20,618 bases of DNA, from assembly GCA_046541515.1 (NCBI GenBank), contig JBKHDD010000081.1, forward strand, positions 1-20,618. The letters are read 5' to 3'. The notes under the pieces were generated by a model, which searched no databases, was not told where the DNA came from, and was given only the letters and a program-made list of their open reading frames with translations. The DNA comes from CAYFVR01 sp046541515 (GTDB lineage: Bacteria > Desulfobacterota > Desulfobacteria > Desulfobacterales > Desulfococcaceae). Positions 1 through 7,696 of this stretch are shown piece by piece (the first letter of the stretch is position 1; every line of letters starts with the position of its first letter). The position numbers and the translations under genes are program-made.

Positions 1-1
1 G

Positions 2-1660
2 GCGGTGGGCTATTTCGCGGCGATCCCCGCGGACGAACCCGGCGTGGAAGCGGCGCTGGATCGATTGCGTGCCCGCCCCATGGATACTTTCCTGCGACGG
101 CATCTGCTGGGACAAATTCGCAATTGGTCCCTGGAGGAACTGACCCGACGGGTGGAAGAAACCCCGGTGGAAGACAAAACGGTCCGTTCTCTGTTCGCGG
201 AAGCGGTTCGGCTGTCCGAAGCGTTTCGGCCCTTGCGGGACCGGTTTGACCCGGCGGCCCTGGCCGAGGAAACGCCGTTGCTCTACCTGCGGGCCGAAAC
301 CACGCCGGGAAGATCGGTTCACCGGGGCTGGATCGATCGGTTCCGGGCGAACATCGAAGACCACCGCGCCCTTCCGCTCCGGACCGAGGTTCCCCTGGCG
401 GAGCCGGTTTCCTCCCAAGCGATGGCGGAGGCGCGACGGGAACCGGTCGCCCTGGAAGCCCTGCGGGAGGAACTTCATGCGACCTTTCCGCCGCCGTCGC
501 CCCGCCGCCCCGCCGAGGAAACCGCCCATTGGGCGTTGGAAAGATTGGTTTCGGCCAAAATCCAGCTGGGCGCGGAAATGCGGCACGAGGGCTCCCTGAG
601 CCCCATCGCCCTCCTGCGAAGCTGGCAACTGGACCGCACGGTGGATTGCGGTCGCCACCAGTTTCGCCTGCACGGCCGGCAGACCGCCTACGGCCGGGGG
701 ATGGATTTGGAACCGGCCCGGGCCGCCTACCGAATGGAAATCGCCGAGCGGGTCTCCGCCTTCGCCGGCGTGGCGGACGGAGGCATTATTGGATACGGAC
801 GGGACATCCCGCTACGCAGGGCCAGGTATTCCGAGCTGAAATCCGAGGGGACCGCGGCGTTAAACCCAAATGATCTGGCCCTGGAAACCGATTTCCCGGA
901 CCTGCCGCTCCACTGGATGACTGCGGAACGGGTGACGGATTCCGGTCGCGAACCCATCCTCGTTCCGGCCCAATGCGTATTTCTGTTCAGCAACCTGGAC
1001 GAGGCCGATCTCTTCGAGGGTCTCGGCTCCACCGGATTGGCGGCGGGAAACACGCCGGAAGAAGCCAAGGCGAGCGCCCTGCTGGAGGCGGTGGAACGAC
1101 ACTGCGCCGCCACCACGCCCTTCGCCACAGACACCGTTTTTCACCTGGTGGCCCGGGAATCCCGTCTGTACCGGCTGCTCGCCGGGTACCGGCACGCCGA
1201 AATCCGGGTGCAGTTTCAGGACCTGACCCCGCGCATGGGAATTCCCTGCTGCAAATGCTTCGTCACCACCGGCGTCGGCGACGTGGTCTCCGCCACCGGC
1301 GCAAATCTGGACGCCAAGCGGGCGCTTCTTTCCGCGCTGACCGAAGTGCCCTACCCCTTTCCCAACGGCGGCCCCTCCGGTCCGGGCACGGTTCGCGGCG
1401 TAATCGTCCGCTTCGAGGACCTGCCGGATTACGGGACCGGAAGCGCCGCCGGGGACCTCCAACTGCTGGAAACCCTTCTTCGGCGTAACGGCATTTCGCC
1501 GATTTACGTGGACTTGACCCGGGAAGATCTGGAAATTCCCGTGGTTCGCGCCATTCTGCCCGGCCTGGAAGTCACCGGCGATTTCGGCCCGCTGTCCCGG
1601 GTCCATCCGCGATTGTTCGCCAAATATCTGGACGCGCAAGGAAACGGCGAAGCAAGATAG
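2..1660 (+). CDS. YcaO-domain protein (ATP-dependent amide-backbone activating enzyme family), 5' end cut by window edge
   Basis: YcaO enzymes use ATP to activate peptide backbone amides, for example in azoline or thioamide formation; E. coli YcaO acts with RimO. The YcaO domain fills roughly residues 215-540. Visible are a first ATP-site segment (YGRGMDLEPARAA, then MEIAERVSA, about residues 225-250), the strongest signature STGLAAGNTPEEAKASALLE with AVERHCAA (about 341-368), and a later GANLDAKRALLSALTE segment. There is no PxPxP C-terminus of the type seen in TOMM cyclodehydratases. The first roughly 210 residues match nothing I recognise. A GTG at 5 could start the gene, but the frame stays open to the window edge and no ribosome site is visible, so I treat it as 5'-partial. 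A methyltransferase gene follows after 25 nt, suggesting an operon. The substrate is unknown. Family confidence is high. Confidence 0.88.
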   Translation, partial: AVGYFAAIPADEPGVEAALDRLRARPMDTFLRRHLLGQIRNWSLEELTRRVEETPVEDKTVRSLFAEAVRLSEAFRPLRDRFDPAALAEETPLLYLRAETTPGRSVHRGWIDRFRANIEDHRALPLRTEVPLAEPVSSQAMAEARREPVALEALREELHATFPPPSPRRPAEETAHWALERLVSAKIQLGAEMRHEGSLSPIALLRSWQLDRTVDCGRHQFRLHGRQTAYGRGMDLEPARAAYRMEIAERVSAFAGVADGGIIGYGRDIPLRRARYSELKSEGTAALNPNDLALETDFPDLPLHWMTAERVTDSGREPILVPAQCVFLFSNLDEADLFEGLGSTGLAAGNTPEEAKASALLEAVERHCAATTPFATDTVFHLVARESRLYRLLAGYRHAEIRVQFQDLTPRMGIPCCKCFVTTGVGDVVSATGANLDAKRALLSALTEVPYPFPNGGPSGPGTVRGVIVRFEDLPDYGTGSAAGDLQLLETLLRRNGISPIYVDLTREDLEIPVVRAILPGLEVTGDFGPLSRVHPRLFAKYLDAQGNGEAR

Positions 1661-1685
1661 ATCGCATTTTTCGCCGGACGATACG

Positions 1686-2540
1686 ATGTCCATTTCCCGC
1701 CCCGCCGAGGTCTCCCGATCGGAAACCCATTCCTCCCGCCAATGGATTCTTGACCTCCTGGCCCGGTCGGAATCCAGCCTGACGCCCGCCCAACTGACCG
1801 ATCGCATCCGCCGAAAAATGAACTTGGAGCGACGGGAAGCCCGCGCCCTCATCCGCTCCCTGGTCGCGGAAAATCTATTGACCTACGCCGACCGCCACGG
1901 CCGAACGGTGGTGGAAATCTCCCTTCGCCGTCCCGTTGCCCTTTCCGATCGGGTGGTCATCTCGCCGCCAGGCTTTTCCGTTCCGAAGGCGCCCGACCGC
2001 GTCGTTGTCCGACTCCAAGGCGGCCCCGCTTTCGGAGACGGCGGTCACCCCACCACGCGCCTCTCGGTTCAGGCCATCGACGGCTTCCTTGCTCGGCCGG
2101 CAAACATGTCCAATCCGCCGCTTGAACGAGCGTTGGACATCGGCTGCGGCTCCGGCATTCTCGCGTTAACTGCCCTGGCCTTGGGCGTCCGCCGTGCCGT
2201 CGGTTTGGATATCGATCCCCTCGCCCGGGCGGAAACCGTCGCCAACGCCCGGCTCAACGAAATGGCCAACCGCCTGACCGTCTCCGGGGATGCCCTGGAG
2301 ACCCTCTCTCCCCCGTTCCATCTCATCATTGCCAATCTACGCCCGCCGACGCTGCGCAAAATGCTTCCGGAAATAAAACGGCTTGCCGCAACCGAAGCCG
2401 GCCTGGTCCTTTCCGGTTTCCGCTCCGAAGAAGCGGAAGACCTGTTCCGAACCGTGGAGTCCGCCGGAATCAAGCTTGTCCATCATTCCCAGGAAAGGGG
2501 CTGGGCGGCGGGAGCTTTTGCGCTTCCCAAGTCCATGTAG
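1686..2540 (+). CDS. PrmA-like SAM-dependent methyltransferase with an N-terminal winged-helix-like domain
   Basis: This is a 284-residue class I methyltransferase. The PrmA-type motif GPAFGDGGHPTT is at residues 113-124, SAM motif I DIGCGSGIL at 151-159, the acidic loop GLDIDPLA at 173-180, and motif IV IIANLRPPTL at 214-223. True PrmA trimethylates ribosomal protein L11 through a dedicated N-terminal recognition domain. Here residues 17-80 instead look like a winged helix (helices around ILDLLA, LTDRI and ALIRSLVAENLL, then a hairpin), so the substrate is probably not L11. The gene begins 25 nt after the YcaO gene with only a weak ribosome site, which fits co-expression. Catalytic family is secure; the target is unknown. 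Confidence 0.85.
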   Translation: MSISRPAEVSRSETHSSRQWILDLLARSESSLTPAQLTDRIRRKMNLERREARALIRSLVAENLLTYADRHGRTVVEISLRRPVALSDRVVISPPGFSVPKAPDRVVVRLQGGPAFGDGGHPTTRLSVQAIDGFLARPANMSNPPLERALDIGCGSGILALTALALGVRRAVGLDIDPLARAETVANARLNEMANRLTVSGDALETLSPPFHLIIANLRPPTLRKMLPEIKRLAATEAGLVLSGFRSEEAEDLFRTVESAGIKLVHHSQERGWAAGAFALPKSM

Positions 2541-2635
2541 CCCGCCAAACCATTTCCCGGCAATCCTCTTTTGACCTCGCCGCTTTCATTGCCTTTTAAA
2601 TCGTCCCAAATTCATTTTCAATCGAAACGTCGGGA

Positions 2636-2671
2636 TTGACGGATTCCGAACTGTGGCCTATTATGGTAGGC
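2636..2671 (+). promoter_or_regulatory. Promoter and probable autoregulatory operator of the mazEF-like pair
   Basis: A sigma70-type promoter reads TTGACG (2636-2641), a 17-nt spacer and TATTAT (2659-2664), predicting transcription from about 2671. An inverted repeat GCCTA-N6-TAGGC (2656-2671) covers the -10 box. The hexamer GGTAGG occurs at 2665-2670 and again at 2679-2684. Ribbon-helix-helix antitoxins commonly bind such short repeats and repress their own operon, so this is the likely operator. The remaining intergenic sequence from 2541 shows nothing else I can name. Confidence 0.6.
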
Positions 2672-2690
2672 AAAAAAGGTAGGAGGAAAT

Positions 2691-2945
2691 ATGAATACTC
2701 AAAAAGTAGCGATCACGATACCGCAACAATTGGTTATGGAAATCGACTTGATGAGCCGAGAACAGGGTCTCTCTCGCAGCCGTCTCATTTCGCGAATGCT
2801 GGCCGAAAAAGTCCGGGAAGAAAACGGAAAGCGTTTGAAGGAAGCGTATGACCGAGTCTTCTCCGACGAATCCATTTGCCGGGAACAACTTGAAACTTCG
2901 CGGTGGTTGGAAGAAGGCGATTCGGAAGAGGGCCAGGAATGGTAA
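2691..2945 (+). CDS. Ribbon-helix-helix antitoxin (MazE/CopG type)
   Basis: This 84-residue protein is the antitoxin of a type II pair. Residues 4-45 form a clear ribbon-helix-helix DNA-binding fold: a strand KVAITIP, helix QLVMEIDLMSREQG, then SRSRLISRMLAEKV. The acidic C-terminal half (rich in E and W, about residues 45-84) is where such proteins usually wrap the toxin. The start is supported by AGGAGG at 2681-2686, 4 nt upstream. Its stop overlaps the toxin start by 7 nt, the usual arrangement for translational coupling. It should both neutralise the toxin and repress the operon. The exact antitoxin subfamily was not resolved. Confidence 0.85.
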   Translation: MNTQKVAITIPQQLVMEIDLMSREQGLSRSRLISRMLAEKVREENGKRLKEAYDRVFSDESICREQLETSRWLEEGDSEEGQEW

Positions 2946-3283
2946 TTCGCAGAGGCGGGATCTACTGGATCGACTTCTCGCCGGGAAAAGGATCGGAACC
3001 CCGGAAACGGCGACCCGGCCTTGTCCTCCAATGCGATATTTTGAATGACAGCAAGCTCAACACGGTCATCGTGGCCGCGCTTACATCCACAATGAAATTC
3101 GGAGAACTCCCCGGAAACGTTTCACTTCGGCAAGGGGAGGCAAACATGCCCAAACGCTGCGTCATCAACCTGACGCAACTGAAATCCGTGGACAAGTCCA
3201 GCTTTCAAGAATCTATCGGAATGCTTTCGGAAAGGCGAATGGCCGAAGTCCATGCAGGACTGAAATTGGTCATGGATTTTTGA
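2939..3283 (+). CDS. mazF: MazF/PemK-family endoribonuclease toxin
   Basis: This 114-residue protein matches the MazF toxins, ribosome-independent mRNA interferases that cleave at short sequence motifs. It opens with the typical GGIYWIDFSPGKGSEPRKRRPGL; the arginine of RPGL (R25) and the threonine of ALTST (T49) sit where MazF catalytic residues are expected. The C-terminal MLSERRMAEVHAGLKLVMDF helix is also typical. An upstream in-frame start at 2903 would add 12 basic residues lying inside the antitoxin gene; I chose the ATG at 2939 because it starts exactly at the conserved fold and overlaps the antitoxin stop by 7 nt. Cleavage specificity cannot be read from sequence. Confidence 0.9.
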   Translation: MVIRRGGIYWIDFSPGKGSEPRKRRPGLVLQCDILNDSKLNTVIVAALTSTMKFGELPGNVSLRQGEANMPKRCVINLTQLKSVDKSSFQESIGMLSERRMAEVHAGLKLVMDF

Positions 3284-3366
3284 GGGAATAACAGGTGGGA
3301 ATGGGACAACGAACCGAGGCGGGAGGACCGCTTTTTGGAATGATCGGGAAGCCGAGAAAGCCCTGC

Positions 3367-3402
3367 GGAAGGATGGGATGTTGCTTCAATCCTTCCATTT
3401 TT
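3367..3402 (+). terminator. Possible terminator after the mazEF pair
   Basis: An 8-bp inverted repeat, GGAAGGAT (3367-3374) and ATCCTTCC (3389-3396), with a 14-nt loop is followed on the plus strand by ATTTTT. It lies at the convergent junction of mazF and dsrN, and its right arm is inside the last codons of dsrN. The long loop makes it a modest candidate. I see no better terminator for dsrN on the minus strand in 3284-3385. Confidence 0.35.
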
Positions 3403-4816
3403 CGATCGGCTTGCCGTCCCGATAGGCCCGCGCGTTGGCCACCAGCGCCGGCGCCCAGCCGGGAACGCCCAGGGCGTGGATGTGGGTGTAGGTGGCGAAG
3501 ACCCGCTTGTGGCGAATGCCGTCCCGATTTCCGGCGAAACCGGTGCCCCGCTTCATGTCGAAAACCATATCGGCCACTTCCCCCCGCCATTCCAATACCT
3601 TGGAATAGCGGAATTCATGGCCCCGCAGCTCCATGCCCACCGGAAAATACGGGTTTTCCCGTTCCACCGCCACCACCGTGTACCCCAGCCCCTGAGGCCG
3701 GGGCGCCAGACCGAAAACCACCGGCAACACGCCGGACATGGGATAGGTCGCGCCCTCGATGACCAGCGCCTCGCCCAAATACATCAGCCCGCCGCACTCC
3801 GCGTAGATCGGCAGCCCCGCCTCCGCCCCCTCCCGAATATCCCGCAACAACGCACGGTTTTCTCCCAACGTCGCCGCGTGGGTCTCCGGAAAGCCGCCGC
3901 CGATGTACAAACCGTCCAAAGAGGGCATGCGTCGATCCGTCAGCGCGTTGATGAAAACGGTTTCGGCCCCCGCAAGGCTCAGGGCTTCGATGTTGTCCGG
4001 ATAGTAGAACTGGAAGGCGGCGTCCCGCAACACGCCAATGCGGGGCCGAGGTTCATCCGACGCGCTGAAAACGGCGGCCGCGCTTTCCGGGCGAGGCGAA
4101 TCCGGCAGGGGACCGGCGTCGGCAGCGATCCGGGCCAAAGCGTCCAAATCCAGATGGCGTTCCGCCACGGCCGCCGCCGCCGCCAAGGCGTCCACCGCGC
4201 CCGCGTGCTCCGGGGTGGGTACCAGCCCCATGTGCCGCTCGGGAAAATGATGGGCGTCCAGCTTGGGCACGGCCCCCAAAACGGGAATTCCGCAGTGGTG
4301 CTCGATGCATTCCCGAAGGATGTTCTCGTGGCGAGGTCCGGCCACCCGGTTGAGAATCACGCCCCGCAGGCGAACCTCCGGGTCGAAGCCCGCGCAGCCG
4401 GATACGACGGCGGCCGCGGTCCGGGTCATTTTGGTGGCGTCGATGCAGAGAACGACCGGCGCGCCGAGCAGCTTGGCCACTTCGGCGGAACTGGTGCGGC
4501 CTTCGGGGTCGATGCCGTCGTACAGGCCCCGATTGCCTTCGATGACGGCGATATCGCCGGGATGGGCATGGGCGAGGAAAGAGCCGAAGACGTCGGCGGG
4601 GGAAACGAGGAAGGTGTCCAGATTGTAGCAGGGCCGACCGGCCGCAAGGGCAAGCCAGCCCGCGTCAATATAGTCCGGGCCCTTTTTAAACGGCGCGACC
4701 GATTGTCCCAACCGCCGAAGCGCGGCGATGACGCCGAGCGAAAGCGTGGTTTTCCCCGCCCCGCCCCGAAGGCCCGCGATAAAAATGCGGGGAGGAGAAT
4801 CAGATGTGGGGGGCAT
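3386..4816 (-). CDS. dsrN: DsrN, CbiA-like cobyrinate/siroheme a,c-diamide synthase
   Basis: This 476-residue protein belongs to the CbiA family of glutamine-dependent amidotransferases. In dsr clusters the homologue DsrN is thought to amidate siroheme to the sirohaem-amide of sulfite reductase. The N-terminal ATPase domain has a P-loop GLRGGAGKTT (15-24), GPDYID and EGNRGLYDG. The C-terminal glutaminase domain has GGGFPETHA (307-314), the nucleophile in YAECGGLMYLGE (Cys341), GHEFRYS (399-405) and THIH (444-447). The open frame extends upstream through dsrD, but residues before the ATG at 4816 show no homology and that stretch belongs to dsrD. No convincing ribosome site precedes the ATG, so translation may be weak. 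The start lies 50 nt after dsrD. The position argues for a siroheme role; a cobalamin role (CbiA) remains possible. Confidence 0.9.
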   Translation of the reverse strand: MPPTSDSPPRIFIAGLRGGAGKTTLSLGVIAALRRLGQSVAPFKKGPDYIDAGWLALAAGRPCYNLDTFLVSPADVFGSFLAHAHPGDIAVIEGNRGLYDGIDPEGRTSSAEVAKLLGAPVVLCIDATKMTRTAAAVVSGCAGFDPEVRLRGVILNRVAGPRHENILRECIEHHCGIPVLGAVPKLDAHHFPERHMGLVPTPEHAGAVDALAAAAAVAERHLDLDALARIAADAGPLPDSPRPESAAAVFSASDEPRPRIGVLRDAAFQFYYPDNIEALSLAGAETVFINALTDRRMPSLDGLYIGGGFPETHAATLGENRALLRDIREGAEAGLPIYAECGGLMYLGEALVIEGATYPMSGVLPVVFGLAPRPQGLGYTVVAVERENPYFPVGMELRGHEFRYSKVLEWRGEVADMVFDMKRGTGFAGNRDGIRHKRVFATYTHIHALGVPGWAPALVANARAYRDGKPIEKWKD

Positions 4817-4866
4817 AGGCGGCCAAAACGAATCGGTGTGCGGGAAAAAAGCGGGACGGTCGAAGA

Positions 4867-5115
4867 CTAGTCTTCGTGCTCCGCGCCGGCCTGCTTCCCC
4901 TGCCCCTTGAGGCCAATCATGGTGGAGCTGCCGCTGGACCAGTACACCAGCACCTCGTCCTGCACCAGCTCGGTGATGATCTTTTTCACATCCCGGTTTT
5001 TCTCGTCGGGGAACAAGGTGAAGAAGTCCTTCATGTAAAACTTGGACTTGGACTTGGATTTCTTCTGAATGAAATCCACGATTTCTTTCTTGGCGGTTTC
5101 TTTGTCCAGTGCCAT
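4867..5115 (-). CDS. dsrD: DsrD, dissimilatory sulfite reductase activator
   Basis: This 82-residue protein is a close match to DsrD, a small winged-helix protein found in sulfate reducers and described as an activator of DsrAB sulfite reduction. Recognisable segments are FYMKDFFTLFPDEKNRDVKK, DEVLVYWSSGSSTM and the C-terminal GLKGQGKQAGAEHED. It is about four residues longer than the Desulfovibrio protein as I recall it. Near the N-terminus a KSKSKSK run is encoded by three tandem copies of a TCCAAG hexamer. A purine patch (AGGGG) about 9 nt before the ATG is a weak ribosome site. A strong hairpin separates the gene from dsrB 94 nt upstream. DsrD marks a reductive, not oxidative, Dsr system. 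Confidence 0.96.
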   Translation of the reverse strand: MALDKETAKKEIVDFIQKKSKSKSKFYMKDFFTLFPDEKNRDVKKIITELVQDEVLVYWSSGSSTMIGLKGQGKQAGAEHED

Positions 5116-5143
5116 TTCGAAAACCCCTTTTCATGGAGGGTAA

Positions 5144-5173
5144 ATGGCCGGGGAACGCTCGTTCCCCGGCCAT
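5144..5173 (-). promoter_or_regulatory. Strong intercistronic hairpin between dsrB and dsrD
   Basis: A near-uninterrupted 14-bp inverted repeat (ATGGCCGGGGAACG against CGTTCCCCGGCCAT) leaves only 2-4 loop bases. On the minus-strand transcript it lies 36 nt after the dsrB stop and 28 nt before dsrD. No U-tract follows, so it is not a standard terminator. It more likely protects the dsrAB 3' end or sets the dsrD level by RNA processing or partial termination. Confidence 0.6.
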
Positions 5174-5209
5174 GTTCATCGCGTCAACAAATTTTTGCCC
5201 AAGCTCGAA

Positions 5210-6364
5210 TTAGGCGGTGAACTTGAACTGGGTGCTCTGCCGCCAGGTATAGTAGGCGGGATCGCGGAAATCGTCGATCAGGTGGTGGGTGAACGGCAGT
5301 TCGCATTTCTCGAAGAAACGCTCCCAGCCGATCCGCTCGGCCCACTCGCCCAAACGCTCGTATTTGCGGGCGTCGCCGGCGTAGGCTTCGATCATCTTTT
5401 TAATGGCGTCGGTCATGGACGGCCAGCGCGGCATTTCGTTGGGCAGGAAGGCCACGACGACCTTGGAGAACTTGGGCGCGCTGATCCGGTTGGACACCTT
5501 GCCGCCCGCCATCAGCACGATGCCGTCGCCCTCTTTGTCGGACAGCGGCAGGGAGGGGCACATGGTGTAGCAGTTGCCGCAGAACATGCAACGCTCATTT
5601 TTGATGTCGACGCTCTTGACCTCTTTGCCGTCGTCCAGCTTCACCTTGGCCGGCTTGATGGCGCCGGTGGGGCAGGAGGCGATGGCCAGCGGAATTTCGC
5701 ACAGCTTGTCCAGGTACTCGTGGTCGATCATCGGCGGCTTGCGGTGATAGCCGAGGATGGCGATGTCGGAGCAGTGAACCGCGCCGCACATGTTGAGGCA
5801 GCAGGCCATGGAAATCCGCAGCGGAGCCGGAAGGCGCATGTTCTGGAAGTCCGAGAAGACCTCGTCCATGGTCGCCTTCACGGTGCCGGAGGCGTCGGTG
5901 GCGGGAGTGTGGCAGTGAATCCAGCCCTGGGTGTGGACGATGTTGGTGATGCCGGCGCCGGTGCCGCCGATGGGGAATTTCAGGGATCCGGCGTCGAACT
6001 TCCGGCTTTCCAGATCTTTTTTCAGGGGATCGAGCTTGGACTTGTCGTCCACCATGAACTCGATGTTGTTTCGGGTGGTGAACCGGACGTAGCCGTCGCA
6101 GTGTTTCTCGGCGATTTCGCAGATCTCGCGAATCAGGCTGGTGCTCATCAGACGAGCGCCGCCGGCCCGAACCGTGTAGACCTCGTCGCCGGTCTCGGAT
6201 ACGTGGACCAGGATGCCCGGCTCCAGGATCTCATGATAGAGCCATTTGCCTTTGTTGTTGGCGATGACGGGCGGGTAAAACTGGTCGTATTTGCGCGGAC
6301 CAATATCGGTGATCCGGTCTTCCATCGGTTTTTCGGGATTGTACCCACTGGAAATAAACGCCAT
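5210..6364 (-). CDS. dsrB: DsrB, dissimilatory (bi)sulfite reductase beta subunit
   Basis: DsrB forms the cytoplasmic A2B2 sulfite reductase with DsrA, reducing sulfite in the last step of sulfate respiration together with DsrC. The 384-residue protein is full length. Siroheme-coupled [4Fe-4S] ligands are present: C151 in IHCH, then C188, C189 and C193 in ACCLNMCG. An inserted ferredoxin-type domain supplies C231 (SCPTG), C259, C262 and C265 (RCMFCGNC) for the second cluster. The start is supported by an AAAGGAG ribosome site, and the gene lies 18 nt after dsrA, so the two are co-transcribed and probably translated at similar rates. All key residues are intact, so the enzyme should be active. 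Confidence 0.98.
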   Translation of the reverse strand: MAFISSGYNPEKPMEDRITDIGPRKYDQFYPPVIANNKGKWLYHEILEPGILVHVSETGDEVYTVRAGGARLMSTSLIREICEIAEKHCDGYVRFTTRNNIEFMVDDKSKLDPLKKDLESRKFDAGSLKFPIGGTGAGITNIVHTQGWIHCHTPATDASGTVKATMDEVFSDFQNMRLPAPLRISMACCLNMCGAVHCSDIAILGYHRKPPMIDHEYLDKLCEIPLAIASCPTGAIKPAKVKLDDGKEVKSVDIKNERCMFCGNCYTMCPSLPLSDKEGDGIVLMAGGKVSNRISAPKFSKVVVAFLPNEMPRWPSMTDAIKKMIEAYAGDARKYERLGEWAERIGWERFFEKCELPFTHHLIDDFRDPAYYTWRQSTQFKFTA

Positions 6365-6382
6365 GGTATTTTTTTCTCCTTT

Positions 6383-7696
6383 TTACCGCTGGTGGTGTTT
6401 CCGGTATTCATCAACGTCGCGCTCCCAACCGCCTTCGACCTCATCCTCTTTCCAGAAGATGTACGGGTTGGAACGGGGCTCGGAGACGTGCTGGGCCATG
6501 GGCTCGATTTCGGTCATCTCCAGCAGCTTCTGGAAGCCCTGCCGCTTGATCAGCTCGCCGAGACGCTCGCGGTTCTTGCCTTCCTCCATCCACCAATCCC
6601 AAACTTTTTCGATGACTTCCTTGATCTCGTCGTACGGCTCTTCCGCCTTCACGAAAGGAACGAGCAGGGAGGACATCTGGGCGCCGTCGAGGATCGGGGC
6701 CTTGGCGCCGACCAGGATGGACAGGCCGCGCTCGTCGCCGATGCGCAGGGCCCGAGGCATGACGTTGATGCAGTGCATGCAGCGGGTGCATTCGCGGTTG
6801 TTGATCTCCAGCTTGCCGCCCTCGTACTTCATGCACTCGGTGGGGCACAGGTCCACGACCTCTTTCTGGATGTCGAACGCGCCCCAGTCGCGGCCCGCGT
6901 GGGCGCCGGCGTTGGGAGGAAATTCTCCGCCCACATAGGCGGCCACGGCTTCCTGGTCGATTTTGATGTCGTCTTTCCAGGTGCCGATGAAGGACATGTC
7001 GGCGCGGGCGATGGAGGCCACGCAGCCGTTGGGGCAGCCGTCAAACTTGAATTTGAATTTGTAGGGGAAGGCCGGCCGATGCAGCTCGTCCTGATATTCA
7101 ATGGTCAGGTCGTGGCAGAGGGCCTGGGTGTCGTAGCAGGAGTATTCGCAACGGGCCTGGCCGATGCAGTCCGCCGGGGTCCGCAGGTTGGAGCCGGAGC
7201 CGCCGAGGTCCTGGTTGTGCTTGTGGGTCAGCTCGAAGAAGATTTCCTCCAGCTGTTTGGTGGTGGTGCCCAGAAAGATGATGTCGCCGGTGGAACCGTG
7301 CATGTTGGTGATGCCGCTGCCCCGGAAATCCCACAGATCGCACAATGCCCGGAGGTAATCGGCTTTGTAAAATTTGCCGGCCGGCTGGGCGACCCGCATG
7401 GTGTGGAAATGGGCCACGCCCGGGAAGGCCTCGGGCTGATCGCAGTAACGGCCGATAACGCCGCCGCCGTAACCGAAGACGCCCACGATGCCGCCGTGCT
7501 TCCAATGGGTGGTGCCGTCCTTGAAGGAAAGCTCCAAGACCCCGAGAAGGTCTTCAACCACATCCGAGGGAATCTGAAATTCGATGTTGTCCTTGTTGGC
7601 GGCCCGTTTTTCGGCCTCCTGTTTCAGGTCGGATACGAAGCTCGGCCACGGACCCGACTCCAGCTGATCCAGCAAAGGGGTTTGGTGCTTTGCCAT
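6383..7696 (-). CDS. dsrA: DsrA, dissimilatory (bi)sulfite reductase alpha subunit
   Basis: This is the 437-residue alpha subunit of dissimilatory sulfite reductase. The siroheme-proximal [4Fe-4S] cysteines C177 and C183 (C-x5-C) and C221 and C225 (C-x3-C, in GCPNGC) are in place. The ferredoxin domain has C284 (CPTEC), C303, C306 and C309 (ECTRCMHC), the same spacing as characterised DsrA. Heme-pocket residues such as the NMHGSTGD segment (131-138) are also conserved. GGAGG at 7704-7708, 7 nt before the ATG, supports this start. It is the first gene of the dsrABDN operon, reading from a strong promoter about 150 nt upstream. DsrC and the DsrMKJOP membrane complex, which the system needs, are not in this window. 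Confidence 0.98.
   Translation of the reverse strand: MAKHQTPLLDQLESGPWPSFVSDLKQEAEKRAANKDNIEFQIPSDVVEDLLGVLELSFKDGTTHWKHGGIVGVFGYGGGVIGRYCDQPEAFPGVAHFHTMRVAQPAGKFYKADYLRALCDLWDFRGSGITNMHGSTGDIIFLGTTTKQLEEIFFELTHKHNQDLGGSGSNLRTPADCIGQARCEYSCYDTQALCHDLTIEYQDELHRPAFPYKFKFKFDGCPNGCVASIARADMSFIGTWKDDIKIDQEAVAAYVGGEFPPNAGAHAGRDWGAFDIQKEVVDLCPTECMKYEGGKLEINNRECTRCMHCINVMPRALRIGDERGLSILVGAKAPILDGAQMSSLLVPFVKAEEPYDEIKEVIEKVWDWWMEEGKNRERLGELIKRQGFQKLLEMTEIEPMAQHVSEPRSNPYIFWKEDEVEGGWERDVDEYRKHHQR

Noticed and set aside
860..1852. A 330-codon minus-strand frame opposite the YcaO gene
   Set aside because: It lies antisense to clear YcaO motifs and itself shows none.
4817..5179. N-terminal extension of dsrN by about 120 residues
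   Set aside because: It runs through dsrD in another frame, has no CbiA homology, and CbiA/DsrN proteins start close to the P-loop as from the ATG at 4816.
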